Positions 52,754 through 60,891 of a stretch of DNA of 64,000 nucleotides are shown here, piece by piece. A program made the position numbers and the translations under genes. The stretch's first letter is position 1. Every line of letters starts with the position of its first letter. Where the stretch lies: positions 186,001 through 250,000 of the forward strand of contig NZ_SRLE01000001.1 of NCBI RefSeq assembly GCF_004745945.1, given 5' to 3'. Source of the DNA: Mangrovimicrobium sediminis (GTDB lineage Bacteria > Pseudomonadota > Gammaproteobacteria > Pseudomonadales > Halieaceae). The notes below the pieces were generated by a model. It had not been told where the DNA came from. It ran no database searches and saw nothing but the letters and a program-made list of their open reading frames with translations.

Positions 52754-55735
52754 TCAACGCGTCTCCTGCGCCGTGCGCAGAACACTCAGGATGTACTCAC
52801 GCTCGAGCTCGCCTACGGTAGGATCGATCCCTGCCTCCGACGACATGAACAGGGGGTTGTCTGTCGGCAGGCCAAACATCCCCTCGACACCGACGGTTGA
52901 GGCCTGGTCACCAGTGACCGGCTGGTTCAAACGCGCCAACCTCGCCCTGCGCTCTGCCTCCCGGCGCTCCTCGGCTTCGCGTCGGCGCCGTTCCTGCTCC
53001 GCACGCTCGCGGGCGCGCCGCTCTTCCTCCGCCCTGCGATCCCAGTATTCCCTGCCGCCGGGAGCCAGTCGATTCGCGGCCCAGCCGACCAGGAAACCCA
53101 CGCCAAAACCGACGACGAAGCCAATGGGTCCGCCGACGGCGGTACCCGCCGCGGCCCCTGCCCAGGCCGCCCCGCCACCGATCACGGCCGCACGCCCGGT
53201 GCGCACTACCACCTCGGTCGCAGAGTTTTCCCGCTCGTCGGTCAGCATGCTGTAGCCTTCGATCGCAGCGTCCGCAACCCCCGGAAGCGCACGCGCCGCC
53301 ATGCGACCGGCCACGAGGCGCGGTGCTGTTGCCTCCAGACCCTCTTCGAGTGCCTCATACGCGAGCCGGGACCTGAGCGCAGTTTCCCCAAAATCTGCTG
53401 CGTAGTTCGCAACACCCTCTACCGCGAGTTGCTCGGCGAATTGGGCGCGAAAGCGCGGATCCGAGAGATCTGCATTGTCGTTGAATAGCAGGTTGGCACC
53501 GGCGGAAAACGCCAGATTTCCCGCCGACCCACGCAGGGCATTGCGATTGGCCACACGCAGGGCGGCGTCGCCGCGATTGCTCCAGTTAGGCGCGGATGCA
53601 TCGCCGCCGGATCGGCGGTGCTCCTCCTCTATCTGGATGACTTCGATGGGAGTAGCCGCACGCAAATCCCGCGCGTTGCGCGTCTGGGCGTTGCGCCGGA
53701 ATTCCTCGTAATGGGGTACCACATCGTCGCCCATCTGGAAGCCGAAGACCCGACCCGCCAGATGCTGGCCGAGCCTGTTTATTTCCGCGTCGAAGCGCGG
53801 CTGGTCGATCCGCCCACCGCGCAGTGCAGCGAGCAGGTCCGCACCGGTTTGAAGCCGCGGCTGGCCGTCGCGGAGATCGATAACGCCCGGCAGTCTTGCG
53901 TTGGCGAAATGCGGGCGCATTTGCCAGGTACCGGCATTACGCGGGCCAGTGCGAGGCTCCTGGGCCCAGTTGGGGGTTCGCGAGTCGCCTCCGCCGTCGG
54001 TGGTTTCTAGCCGGGTGGGATTGCGCAGCAAATCACGCAGATCCTGGGCATGGTCCTCGGGTATCATCAGACCCATGCGCGATGCCGTCGCGTCAAGGCT
54101 GGCACCCGGTGCGTGTTGATCGCGGAACAGGCTGAGATTGTTGCGACCGGTATCGCCCAACGCGGCGAGTTCCTGCAGGTAATACTGGTAACGGGTATTG
54201 CGGTTGGCGCCCTGCCGATAGGACACTTTCACTGACATCAGGTCGAAATCACCCGCCCCCTGGTTGAGAGCCTGCCGCATGCGCAGGTCAACGGCAGGCG
54301 TGGAATCCCAACCGCGGCGTACGGGGCGCAGGATATCCAGGCCGCGCGGTGTTTCGTAGTCAAAAATACTCCCGCCCTGGGCCAGTCGCGGAGAGTTTCG
54401 AGCGTTCCAGAACCAGCCTGAATTGTCGAAGCCGCTGGCCCCCTGTCCGCGCAGACTGCGCAAGGCAAAACCCTCGCCGATCTCGCCCTGCCTGGCAGCC
54501 GCGCTCCCCCAGGGCATCGCGTCTGCAATACCCTGAATACGTGTATCGAGGCGCCCCTGCCCGCCGGTATAGCCGCGGTACCTATCCTGCGGCGTAGCCA
54601 GGTTGAACGGAACCTCGCCGGGAGCGAGAAGCAATTCCGGAGCAATCTCCTGAGCGGTTTGACGCAGCCGTTCAACATACTCCTCCTCGCTGAGGATCGG
54701 CACACCGATACCCGCCATGTGGTCGTCAAACTGCTGGCGGCTCATGATCGGTCCGGGGAAGGATTGGGATGGGGTACCGGTCGCGAGTTCGGTTTCCACT
54801 CCAATAATCAGCGTCTCACCGCTGGCCGTATCCAGCATGAAGAACTCATCGGGGGCTGGATCGACCGCAGTCGTCATCCACAGGAAACCGGTCTGTACGC
54901 GCAGGTTGCGTTCATTGCGCAGGCGCACCTGCAGCCGACGATAGGCCCCCAGGTCCGGGTCCACAGGACTCATCTGCCCGTTGTCGGCAATCCAGGTGTC
55001 TACACGCAGGGATTCTGCATTGAGCGTATCGTTCCGCATACCGGCAACGTCGACGGCCTCGGGGTCGAACGAAGCGTCGGCGAAGGGCTGTTGGCAGATC
55101 ATTGGACCGGGTTCGGAGCTCAACCGCTCCTCCGGAACCGAGGTCATGGGCGTGGTCCCGCTCTCCAGCAGGTCCCCTTCATCGAGGCTGCAGCTTCCCG
55201 CATCGGTTTCGACTGGCGGAGGCTCATCCATGGAGCACTCACCACCAGGCTCAAAGCGACGAACAACCTGTGGATTTGCCGTACGGGTTCGCAAATTTCC
55301 CTGCACAGCCTCGCGCTCGAGCGTATCGTCGCGCTGCCCGAGTACGATTGGCATGGCCGGATCGGGATCCCGAGAACCGACCTGGGCTACATGGCGCAAT
55401 TCATGTTGGAGTACGCGTTGTCGCTCAGCTGCCAAGGTGCGGTTTGAGAGAAGTATGTGGGATCCGATGGCTGCGCCGGAGGACTGCAGACTGGCCAGGA
55501 TGCGCTCTGTTTCAAAGCCCTGGTGTATGCGCGCCCCGCCAGCCGTTGAAACGCCACTGCCTGAGGCGAGCAGGTGTTTAATCGCCTGATTTCCCGCGGC
55601 TGCAAACGGCTTTGATCGACCCACTCCCGGGGCACGCTCAGCAATGACTTCTGCACCATCGGAACGGCGAACAGGCGCACGCGAGGACTGAGTTCCCGGA
55701 TCGGCGCGCTCTCCCCGTGGGGACTCCTGCTTCAT
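52754..55735 (-). CDS. Large putative eCIS effector with DUF4157-like amino terminus
   Basis: This is a 993-residue protein. Residues 1-120 are flexible, then DUF4157-like, with ILLSNRTLAAERQRVLQHELRHVAQ (His111-Glu112...His115). The middle (about 200-780) has no family I recognise; it is beta/alpha mixed, with Trp-rich stretches such as GFDNSGWFWNARNSPRLAQGGSIFDYE. Residues ~840-900 hold a Gly/Ala-rich hydrophobic run (VIGGGAAWAGAAAGTAVGGP, then IGFVVGFGVGFLVGWAANRL), as in pore-forming or membrane-inserting toxins, followed by an Arg/Glu coiled coil (EYWDRRAEEERRARERAEQE). It ends the minus-strand eCIS operon, 6 bases after the 64-residue gene. Effector status is inference from the leader domain and position. 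Confidence 0.85.
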   Translation of the reverse strand: MKQESPRGERADPGTQSSRAPVRRSDGAEVIAERAPGVGRSKPFAAAGNQAIKHLLASGSGVSTAGGARIHQGFETERILASLQSSGAAIGSHILLSNRTLAAERQRVLQHELRHVAQVGSRDPDPAMPIVLGQRDDTLEREAVQGNLRTRTANPQVVRRFEPGGECSMDEPPPVETDAGSCSLDEGDLLESGTTPMTSVPEERLSSEPGPMICQQPFADASFDPEAVDVAGMRNDTLNAESLRVDTWIADNGQMSPVDPDLGAYRRLQVRLRNERNLRVQTGFLWMTTAVDPAPDEFFMLDTASGETLIIGVETELATGTPSQSFPGPIMSRQQFDDHMAGIGVPILSEEEYVERLRQTAQEIAPELLLAPGEVPFNLATPQDRYRGYTGGQGRLDTRIQGIADAMPWGSAAARQGEIGEGFALRSLRGQGASGFDNSGWFWNARNSPRLAQGGSIFDYETPRGLDILRPVRRGWDSTPAVDLRMRQALNQGAGDFDLMSVKVSYRQGANRNTRYQYYLQELAALGDTGRNNLSLFRDQHAPGASLDATASRMGLMIPEDHAQDLRDLLRNPTRLETTDGGGDSRTPNWAQEPRTGPRNAGTWQMRPHFANARLPGVIDLRDGQPRLQTGADLLAALRGGRIDQPRFDAEINRLGQHLAGRVFGFQMGDDVVPHYEEFRRNAQTRNARDLRAATPIEVIQIEEEHRRSGGDASAPNWSNRGDAALRVANRNALRGSAGNLAFSAGANLLFNDNADLSDPRFRAQFAEQLAVEGVANYAADFGETALRSRLAYEALEEGLEATAPRLVAGRMAARALPGVADAAIEGYSMLTDERENSATEVVVRTGRAAVIGGGAAWAGAAAGTAVGGPIGFVVGFGVGFLVGWAANRLAPGGREYWDRRAEEERRARERAEQERRRREAEERREAERRARLARLNQPVTGDQASTVGVEGMFGLPTDNPLFMSSEAGIDPTVGELEREYILSVLRTAQETR

Positions 55736-55741
55736 CGGCGG

Positions 55742-55936
55742 TTACTGCAGGCCCTGTCCCATCGCGTCCAACTCCGCGTGATCGATAACGTTCTGCACAG
55801 CAACCACCGCCGCCTCGGCGATCGCCTCGGCCATGCCGCGCATCGCGTCGGGATCAGACTTGTCATACATTGCCACCATTGCCGCCAGTACCGCCTCGGT
55901 CGCCTCGTTGCGGACGGTGTTGATATTCACTGCCAT
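55742..55936 (-). CDS. Small helical protein in the eCIS operon
   Basis: This 64-residue protein reads MAVNINTVRNEATEAVLAAMVAMYDKSDPDAMRGMAEAIAEAAVVAVQNVIDHAELDA, almost wholly helical and Ala-rich, with no signal peptide or metal motif. It sits between two DUF4157 genes on the same strand, 6 bases before the large one. It could be a chaperone, adaptor or immunity-like partner for the neighbouring cargo protein, or a minor structural part. No family is recognised. Confidence 0.75.
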   Translation of the reverse strand: MAVNINTVRNEATEAVLAAMVAMYDKSDPDAMRGMAEAIAEAAVVAVQNVIDHAELDAMGQGLQ

Positions 55937-55984
55937 TATATGATCCTCATGTGGAAGTCCTCGTAACTCGTCGACGCGGCGCGC

Positions 55985-57097
55985 TCACAACCCAAACAGT
56001 CGATACCAGCCTCCGGGGGTGGCCAGCGCCCGCCAGCCGGCATTCCACTCCTCGGTAAATTCGTTGACTGGCTGGTTATCGGAGACCGTGGACTGCGTGC
56101 GCGATGCGTTGGAACTGCCTCGATCCTCACCGCCGCGCTCCGAAGGGTCGGTCTCCGGCAGGCTGCTGCGTCCCGCCAGCGGGTCGTCCTGCGAGCGTGC
56201 ACCCATGTCGTCGAGCCAGCGCTGCAGCGAGTCGGACAGCGCCTCGTTGCCGTTGACGTAGTCGTCACCGAAACTGCCACCGGCCGCATTGCTGGGAATA
56301 TCCTCCGGCGAAAATCCGCTGCGATAGTCGTCGCCCCATTCGGTAAGCCACTGCATGACCTCGTTGCCGAAGCCGAGAGTTTCCGCGGCGACACTGCCAT
56401 AACCGCTGGCGATACCAGCAGCGGCGCCGAAGTGGCGCAGGTCTACCCAGCCATGCTCGTCGGTGTAGACATAGCGCCCGGCGTTGGTGGCGTGGTCCTC
56501 CTGGATGCGCTCCAGAATCTCTTCGTTGGTCATGCCCTGGGCTTCCAGGGCCTGGACGAAGGCAATGAGATCCGCAGGATCTGCAGTACCCTGCTGATTG
56601 GGCGCGAGCTGGGAAACCTGTCCGGGGGCCGCCGCGCGACGCAGCGATCCCACAGGCGAAGACAGTCCGAGCGGTGCACTGGCGACGCGCTCCGCCTCAG
56701 CCTCCAATTCGGGATTGGTGTCCAGGCTGCGGCCGGCAAATGTCGCGTTCCCGCTCACCCTGCCCTGCCGTTGCTGCACCGCGTGCCAGGTCTCATGGGC
56801 GAGATAGCGTTCGGCACCACCGGCGAGGTGAATGTCCCGACCGCGTGTAACCGCGTGTGCACGCAACAGGCCGGGCTCGGCGGAATTGCGGTGTACGCGG
56901 ACATCGGACAGGTCGATACCACTGCGCGCTTCGTAGGCCGCTTGCAGGCGCGGCGGCAGATTCCCGCCGTGGGCGGCGCGTTGGGTCGCCTGGTTCCCGG
57001 CCGGGTTGTGCACCTGTGCATCCGTTCGACGCTTACCCGCGCGCTGGCTTGCTCCTGATTCCCGCTCTCTGCCCGTCTCTCGAGTCCGATTTGGCAT
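55985..57097 (-). CDS. DUF4157 (eCIS core domain) protein
   Basis: This is a 370-residue protein with a canonical DUF4157 domain. After a basic leader, LPPRLQAAYEARSGIDLSDVRVHRNSAEP and ITHL-like GRDIHLAGGAERYLAHETWHAVQQRQGRV follow, with HETWH at residues 101-105. A short helical stretch LIAFVQALEAQGMTNEEILERIQED is next, and the carboxy terminus is Ser/Asn-rich without a recognised toxin domain. I chose ATG 57097 (7 bases after the ATPase stop) over a TTG at 57127. DUF4157 proteins associate with contractile-injection loci and are thought to mark or load effectors. The carboxy-terminal part could itself be cargo. Confidence 0.9.
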   Translation of the reverse strand: MPNRTRETGRERESGASQRAGKRRTDAQVHNPAGNQATQRAAHGGNLPPRLQAAYEARSGIDLSDVRVHRNSAEPGLLRAHAVTRGRDIHLAGGAERYLAHETWHAVQQRQGRVSGNATFAGRSLDTNPELEAEAERVASAPLGLSSPVGSLRRAAAPGQVSQLAPNQQGTADPADLIAFVQALEAQGMTNEEILERIQEDHATNAGRYVYTDEHGWVDLRHFGAAAGIASGYGSVAAETLGFGNEVMQWLTEWGDDYRSGFSPEDIPSNAAGGSFGDDYVNGNEALSDSLQRWLDDMGARSQDDPLAGRSSLPETDPSERGGEDRGSSNASRTQSTVSDNQPVNEFTEEWNAGWRALATPGGWYRLFGL

Positions 57098-57104
57098 GGC
57101 TGGC

Positions 57105-59246
57105 TCACGCACTGCGCGTATCGACAAGACTGAAGTAGTGTTTGAACTCCACCGCCGAGGGCACCCTGCCCTGCTTCATCATCTGCCGCGCCGCCGAGCG
57201 CACCAGCAGGGCCATGTCGATTTCTGCAGCGTCGTTCGCGGCGGCCATCAAGGCGGCATCCAGGACCATATTGCGGATCTCGCCGCCGGTGTTCTCGAAC
57301 TGGCGCGCGAGGAAATTGAAATCCACATCCGCCGCCAGCGGCAGCGACTCGCCGCACATGCTGCGCCACAGCTGTTCGCGCAGGGCGGTGTCCGGGCGCG
57401 GGAATTCGACAATGAACTGCATCCGGCGGGTGAACGCCGAGTCAATGCTTTTGGCCAGGTTGGTGGTGAGAATGACGATACCGTCGTGATTTTCGATTTT
57501 CTGCAGCAGGTAGGCGACCTCGATATTTGCGTAGCGGTCGTGGGCGTCCTTGACCTCCGATCGCTTGCCGAACAGGGCATCCGCCTCGTCGAAGAACAGG
57601 ATGCAGTTGGCGCGCCGCGCGGCGGCGAAAATGCGGTCGAGGTTCTTCTCGGTCTCGCCGATGTACTTGGAGACGATACCCGACAGTTCCACACGGAACA
57701 GGTCGAGACCGATCGCGTTGGCGATGACGCTCGCAGACATGGTCTTGCCGGTACCGCTGGCACCGGAAAACAGCGCGACCAGGCCACTGGCACCGCCGCT
57801 CTTGTGCTGCAATCCCCACTCGTCGAACACCCGGCGCCGGGCGCGGATTGCCTGCACCATCTCATGCACCCGCTGTACAATCGCGCCGGGTAAGACCAGG
57901 TCCGCGAAATCGAAATTGCGCTGCACGCGTTCCGCCAGTGCGCCCATGTCGCCGTGCGACTGGCGACGCGCGGCGGCGAACAGCTGCGGCTGCTCCAGCG
58001 CACTCTCGCCAGCGTTCTCGGGCCGCAGGGCAAGGTCGTCGACCGCCGCACGTACCTGCTCGAACTCCAGCTGGAAGTAGTCGGCGGCCGCGGACACCGC
58101 TGTCTCATCGGCACGCAGACCGGCTCGTGCCAGATGGTATTGCCACATGCCGGTGCGTTCGACAACGCTACCCGGCGGCAACTCGCAGGCGATATGGGGC
58201 ATACCGCGCACCCAGGCCCACCAGCGGCTGCCCGGAGCTACCAGCAGGAACACCGGTGCCGCGGAGTTGCGCAGGGTTTGCAACAGGCGGCGCAATAACG
58301 CGGTATTCACCTCACTCTCGTGCAGTTCCGTTGCGCACAACAGCAACCCCTGCCCTGCCAGTGTCGCCGTGAGCTGCAGTGCAACTACCTGCTCCTGTGC
58401 CTGTGCCTCGTCGCGCGCCAGTGCCGCGAGGTCCACGCGTTGTGCCGCCTTCCCGGTGCCGGCCAACGCATTGGCACACAGGGCCTCGGCACAGCTCTCG
58501 GCGGCGGCTTCAACTACCAGCAACGGCGGACGTGCCGCCTGGCCCAGGATCTCCCCGAACCCCCGAAACTGCTCGCGGACTTGTTCGCCAACCGGCCACT
58601 GTGTCCAGTCGCGGTACGCCACCGGCTCAGGGCTGGCGGCTGCCGTGGGCGACGCGTCGCCGACCAGGCCCAGCAGGAAACGCTGCAGTGCACCGGACAG
58701 CGCAAATCCGGACGTCAGGCCCGCACCGCCCGCGCGCTCATCCAGTGGCACCAGCAAGCCGCGGGCAAACAGCGTGGCAGCTGGGGCAAAGCTGCGACGA
58801 CAATCATTGCCCCCGACGTCGGCGAACAGGTTGAGCGCCAGCTCCACCGTGGGATGCTTGCGGCTCACATCGTTGTTCAGGTAGGCGTAGATCACCGGGT
58901 ATTTGCTGTGCAGTTCGGTGGCGAAGGCCAGCAACAGGACATCGCGCTCGAAGGCGCTGAGTTCAAGGCTTTCACACAGGCGCGCCCAGCAGGGGTCGCG
59001 GACCAGTTCACCGTGCATCACTGCGCCCAGACGATCCGCCTCGGCGCTCAGGTGATCGACATCCAGGCCAGCTCCGTGCTCGACGCTGCCTATCAGCTCG
59101 TCGACCTGGCGATCGGAGATGTACAGGCCGCGAAACTCGTCGAGCGACAACTGGTAGCTGGCGCGCAGGCGCAGGATCTCGCGGTGCAGCAACAGGTCCA
59201 GGCGCTGCAGCGCGAGACGGTAGGCAGGCGGGGCCCAGCTTCTCAT
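57105..59246 (-). CDS. eCIS-type AAA+ ATPase
   Basis: This is a 713-residue ATPase. Its amino half (residues 1-470) contains helical sequence plus a degenerate ATPase-like module lacking a Walker A. The AAA+ core has Walker A GASGTGKT (495-502), FRVELSGIVSKYIGETEKNLDRIF, and Walker B ILFFDEADALFGKRSEVKDAHDRYAN with Asp553/Glu554. It continues with sensor 1 VILTTNLAKSIDSAFTRRM. An ATPase of this type is a hallmark of extracellular contractile injection system loci (the Afp15/PVC15-like component) and is thought to act in assembly or cargo loading. It follows the tape-measure gene by 13 bases. Confidence 0.93.
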   Translation of the reverse strand: MRSWAPPAYRLALQRLDLLLHREILRLRASYQLSLDEFRGLYISDRQVDELIGSVEHGAGLDVDHLSAEADRLGAVMHGELVRDPCWARLCESLELSAFERDVLLLAFATELHSKYPVIYAYLNNDVSRKHPTVELALNLFADVGGNDCRRSFAPAATLFARGLLVPLDERAGGAGLTSGFALSGALQRFLLGLVGDASPTAAASPEPVAYRDWTQWPVGEQVREQFRGFGEILGQAARPPLLVVEAAAESCAEALCANALAGTGKAAQRVDLAALARDEAQAQEQVVALQLTATLAGQGLLLCATELHESEVNTALLRRLLQTLRNSAAPVFLLVAPGSRWWAWVRGMPHIACELPPGSVVERTGMWQYHLARAGLRADETAVSAAADYFQLEFEQVRAAVDDLALRPENAGESALEQPQLFAAARRQSHGDMGALAERVQRNFDFADLVLPGAIVQRVHEMVQAIRARRRVFDEWGLQHKSGGASGLVALFSGASGTGKTMSASVIANAIGLDLFRVELSGIVSKYIGETEKNLDRIFAAARRANCILFFDEADALFGKRSEVKDAHDRYANIEVAYLLQKIENHDGIVILTTNLAKSIDSAFTRRMQFIVEFPRPDTALREQLWRSMCGESLPLAADVDFNFLARQFENTGGEIRNMVLDAALMAAANDAAEIDMALLVRSAARQMMKQGRVPSAVEFKHYFSLVDTRSA

Positions 59247-59259
59247 CGGTGCCTGCCCA

Positions 59260-60888
59260 CTACGTCACCTCCACCAGGCGAATCGGCCGCGGCGAGAGCG
59301 CCGTAATGTCCACGCAGCCGCGGTTGATCCCCGCCATGTTGAGGATCACGCTCATGGGGGCCCGCGTCAGGTGCGCCTGGAGTTCGCCATCGCGCACCAC
59401 CAGACTGGCTGACATGCCGAGAAAATTGCTCGAGATGTACGCCAGGGAACTGCTGCCAAAACCCGGCAGGCGCCGCGCGAAGGCGCGCAGGCAATGACTG
59501 GCGAGCGCGGGCAGCAGGACGCCGGCCAGTGCCGGTACCGCGAGCCGCGTACGTGGCCAGAGGAAATCGAAGTCGGCATCGGCCTGCGCGGATGTCACAT
59601 CCTCCGGCACGGGCTCACCGCACTGTGCGGCCAGCATCGCGAACACCGGGGCGGCGCCGCTGGCGCCCGGGGCTGCGTCCAGCCAGGCCAGCGCCTCGCC
59701 CGCAGTGACCGCTGGCCCGACACCGCACATATCGCGCAACAGGGGGTCGTCCGCTGCGGCGAGGAAGTACTCTCCGCCCATGCAGCAGCACAACACCAGC
59801 CAGTGCAGCAGCGCCGCGCGCTCCTGTTGCGCCGGCGCCGGCCAGTTGCGCCAGATGGCTTCGGGTAACTGCAGGACATGCGGAAACAGCAGGAAGGCGC
59901 TGCCAAAGCGGGTACTGCGCACGCTGGCCTCCACGCCGCGCCTTGCAGGCTCGACACCGGACGCCGCCGCGGGCAGCCGGGCGAGAACCTCCCGCGTCGC
60001 ACCCCCGGCCTGCAAAACCGGTAACAGGGCAGCCAGTTGCTGTGGTTCGAGCACCTGCCGCAGCGCGCTGACGCTGGCATCGCGCAGCGCCTCGGCGATC
60101 TGGCCGTCGGCATCGCGCATGCCAGCCAGACATGCAATGACTGGCAGCAACCGGGCTATGCCCGGGCGCGGCTGTGCACCGCACAGCGCGATAGCCAACC
60201 ACAGGCTGCGCTGCGCGTCGCCGGGTAGCTGGCGCAAGGCCGCCAGTGGCTGCGTGGCGAGCGCAGCGAGTGCGGCACTGTCCTGCGCGGAAAGTGGCGC
60301 GTGAGGAGCACTGCGCAGGTACACCGCATCCACCACCCGCAGTGCATCCGCCTCGGCTAGCGAGGCGCACACAGCCAGCCGCTGCGCGGAATCAAGAAGC
60401 GCCAGGGCACGCGCGGCGCAAGCGGGATCTTCGGCACACAATGCCGTGCGCAGGGCCGCGCCCCGCGGCAGCGGCCGCAGCCCGTCGAACTCGCGCAAGT
60501 ACCAAAGGTCACCCAGGCCATCACACAGTATCTGGCGCAGGGCCTGGGCCAGGTACTCGGCGCGATTGGGGAAACTCACGACCTGGGCTTCGCTGCTGCG
60601 TCCGAGCTTGCGCAATAGCGATAACTGCAGGCGCCTGGCCCACACGCGCGCGATCTCTGCATCCTCCAGTGCGCTATCGATATCCATTTCCAGTTCCAGC
60701 CGGCGGATGAATACCAGCCCCTCCCCGGCATCCGCGAGCGGCTCCAGCGCCTGGGACAGTGCATCCGGCAGCCCGCGCCGGGCAGTGCGCTGAAGGCGTT
60801 CGAGCAGCGCCTGCGCGGGTCCGTCCGGGTGCGCGACAAAGCACTCCAGTTGCAGCTGGCCGATGCGCAGGTGGGAGTCGCGCGCCAT
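59260..60888 (-). CDS. Contractile injection system tape-measure protein (CIS_TMP-like)
   Basis: This 542-residue protein starts HLRIGQLQLECFVAHPDGPAQALLERLQRTARRGLPDALSQALEPLADAGEGLVFIRRLELEMD, the pattern of the CIS tape-measure family that accompanies the eCIS ATPase. The middle is helical, Ala/Leu-rich repeat-like sequence, and the carboxy end carries GVLLPALASHCLRAF and SLVVRDGELQAHLTRAPMSVILN. Tape-measure proteins set the length of the injection tube. The gene lies 3 bases after the fibre-like gene and 13 before the ATPase, the usual order in such loci. The family name is recalled from pattern and context. Confidence 0.85.
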   Translation of the reverse strand: MARDSHLRIGQLQLECFVAHPDGPAQALLERLQRTARRGLPDALSQALEPLADAGEGLVFIRRLELEMDIDSALEDAEIARVWARRLQLSLLRKLGRSSEAQVVSFPNRAEYLAQALRQILCDGLGDLWYLREFDGLRPLPRGAALRTALCAEDPACAARALALLDSAQRLAVCASLAEADALRVVDAVYLRSAPHAPLSAQDSAALAALATQPLAALRQLPGDAQRSLWLAIALCGAQPRPGIARLLPVIACLAGMRDADGQIAEALRDASVSALRQVLEPQQLAALLPVLQAGGATREVLARLPAAASGVEPARRGVEASVRSTRFGSAFLLFPHVLQLPEAIWRNWPAPAQQERAALLHWLVLCCCMGGEYFLAAADDPLLRDMCGVGPAVTAGEALAWLDAAPGASGAAPVFAMLAAQCGEPVPEDVTSAQADADFDFLWPRTRLAVPALAGVLLPALASHCLRAFARRLPGFGSSSLAYISSNFLGMSASLVVRDGELQAHLTRAPMSVILNMAGINRGCVDITALSPRPIRLVEVT

Positions 60889-60891
60889 GGC

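Noticed and set aside
57098-57127. Upstream TTG start for the 370-residue DUF4157 protein
   Set aside because: Rare codon, no ribosome site, and it would extend into the ATPase gene; the ATG at 57097 is better.
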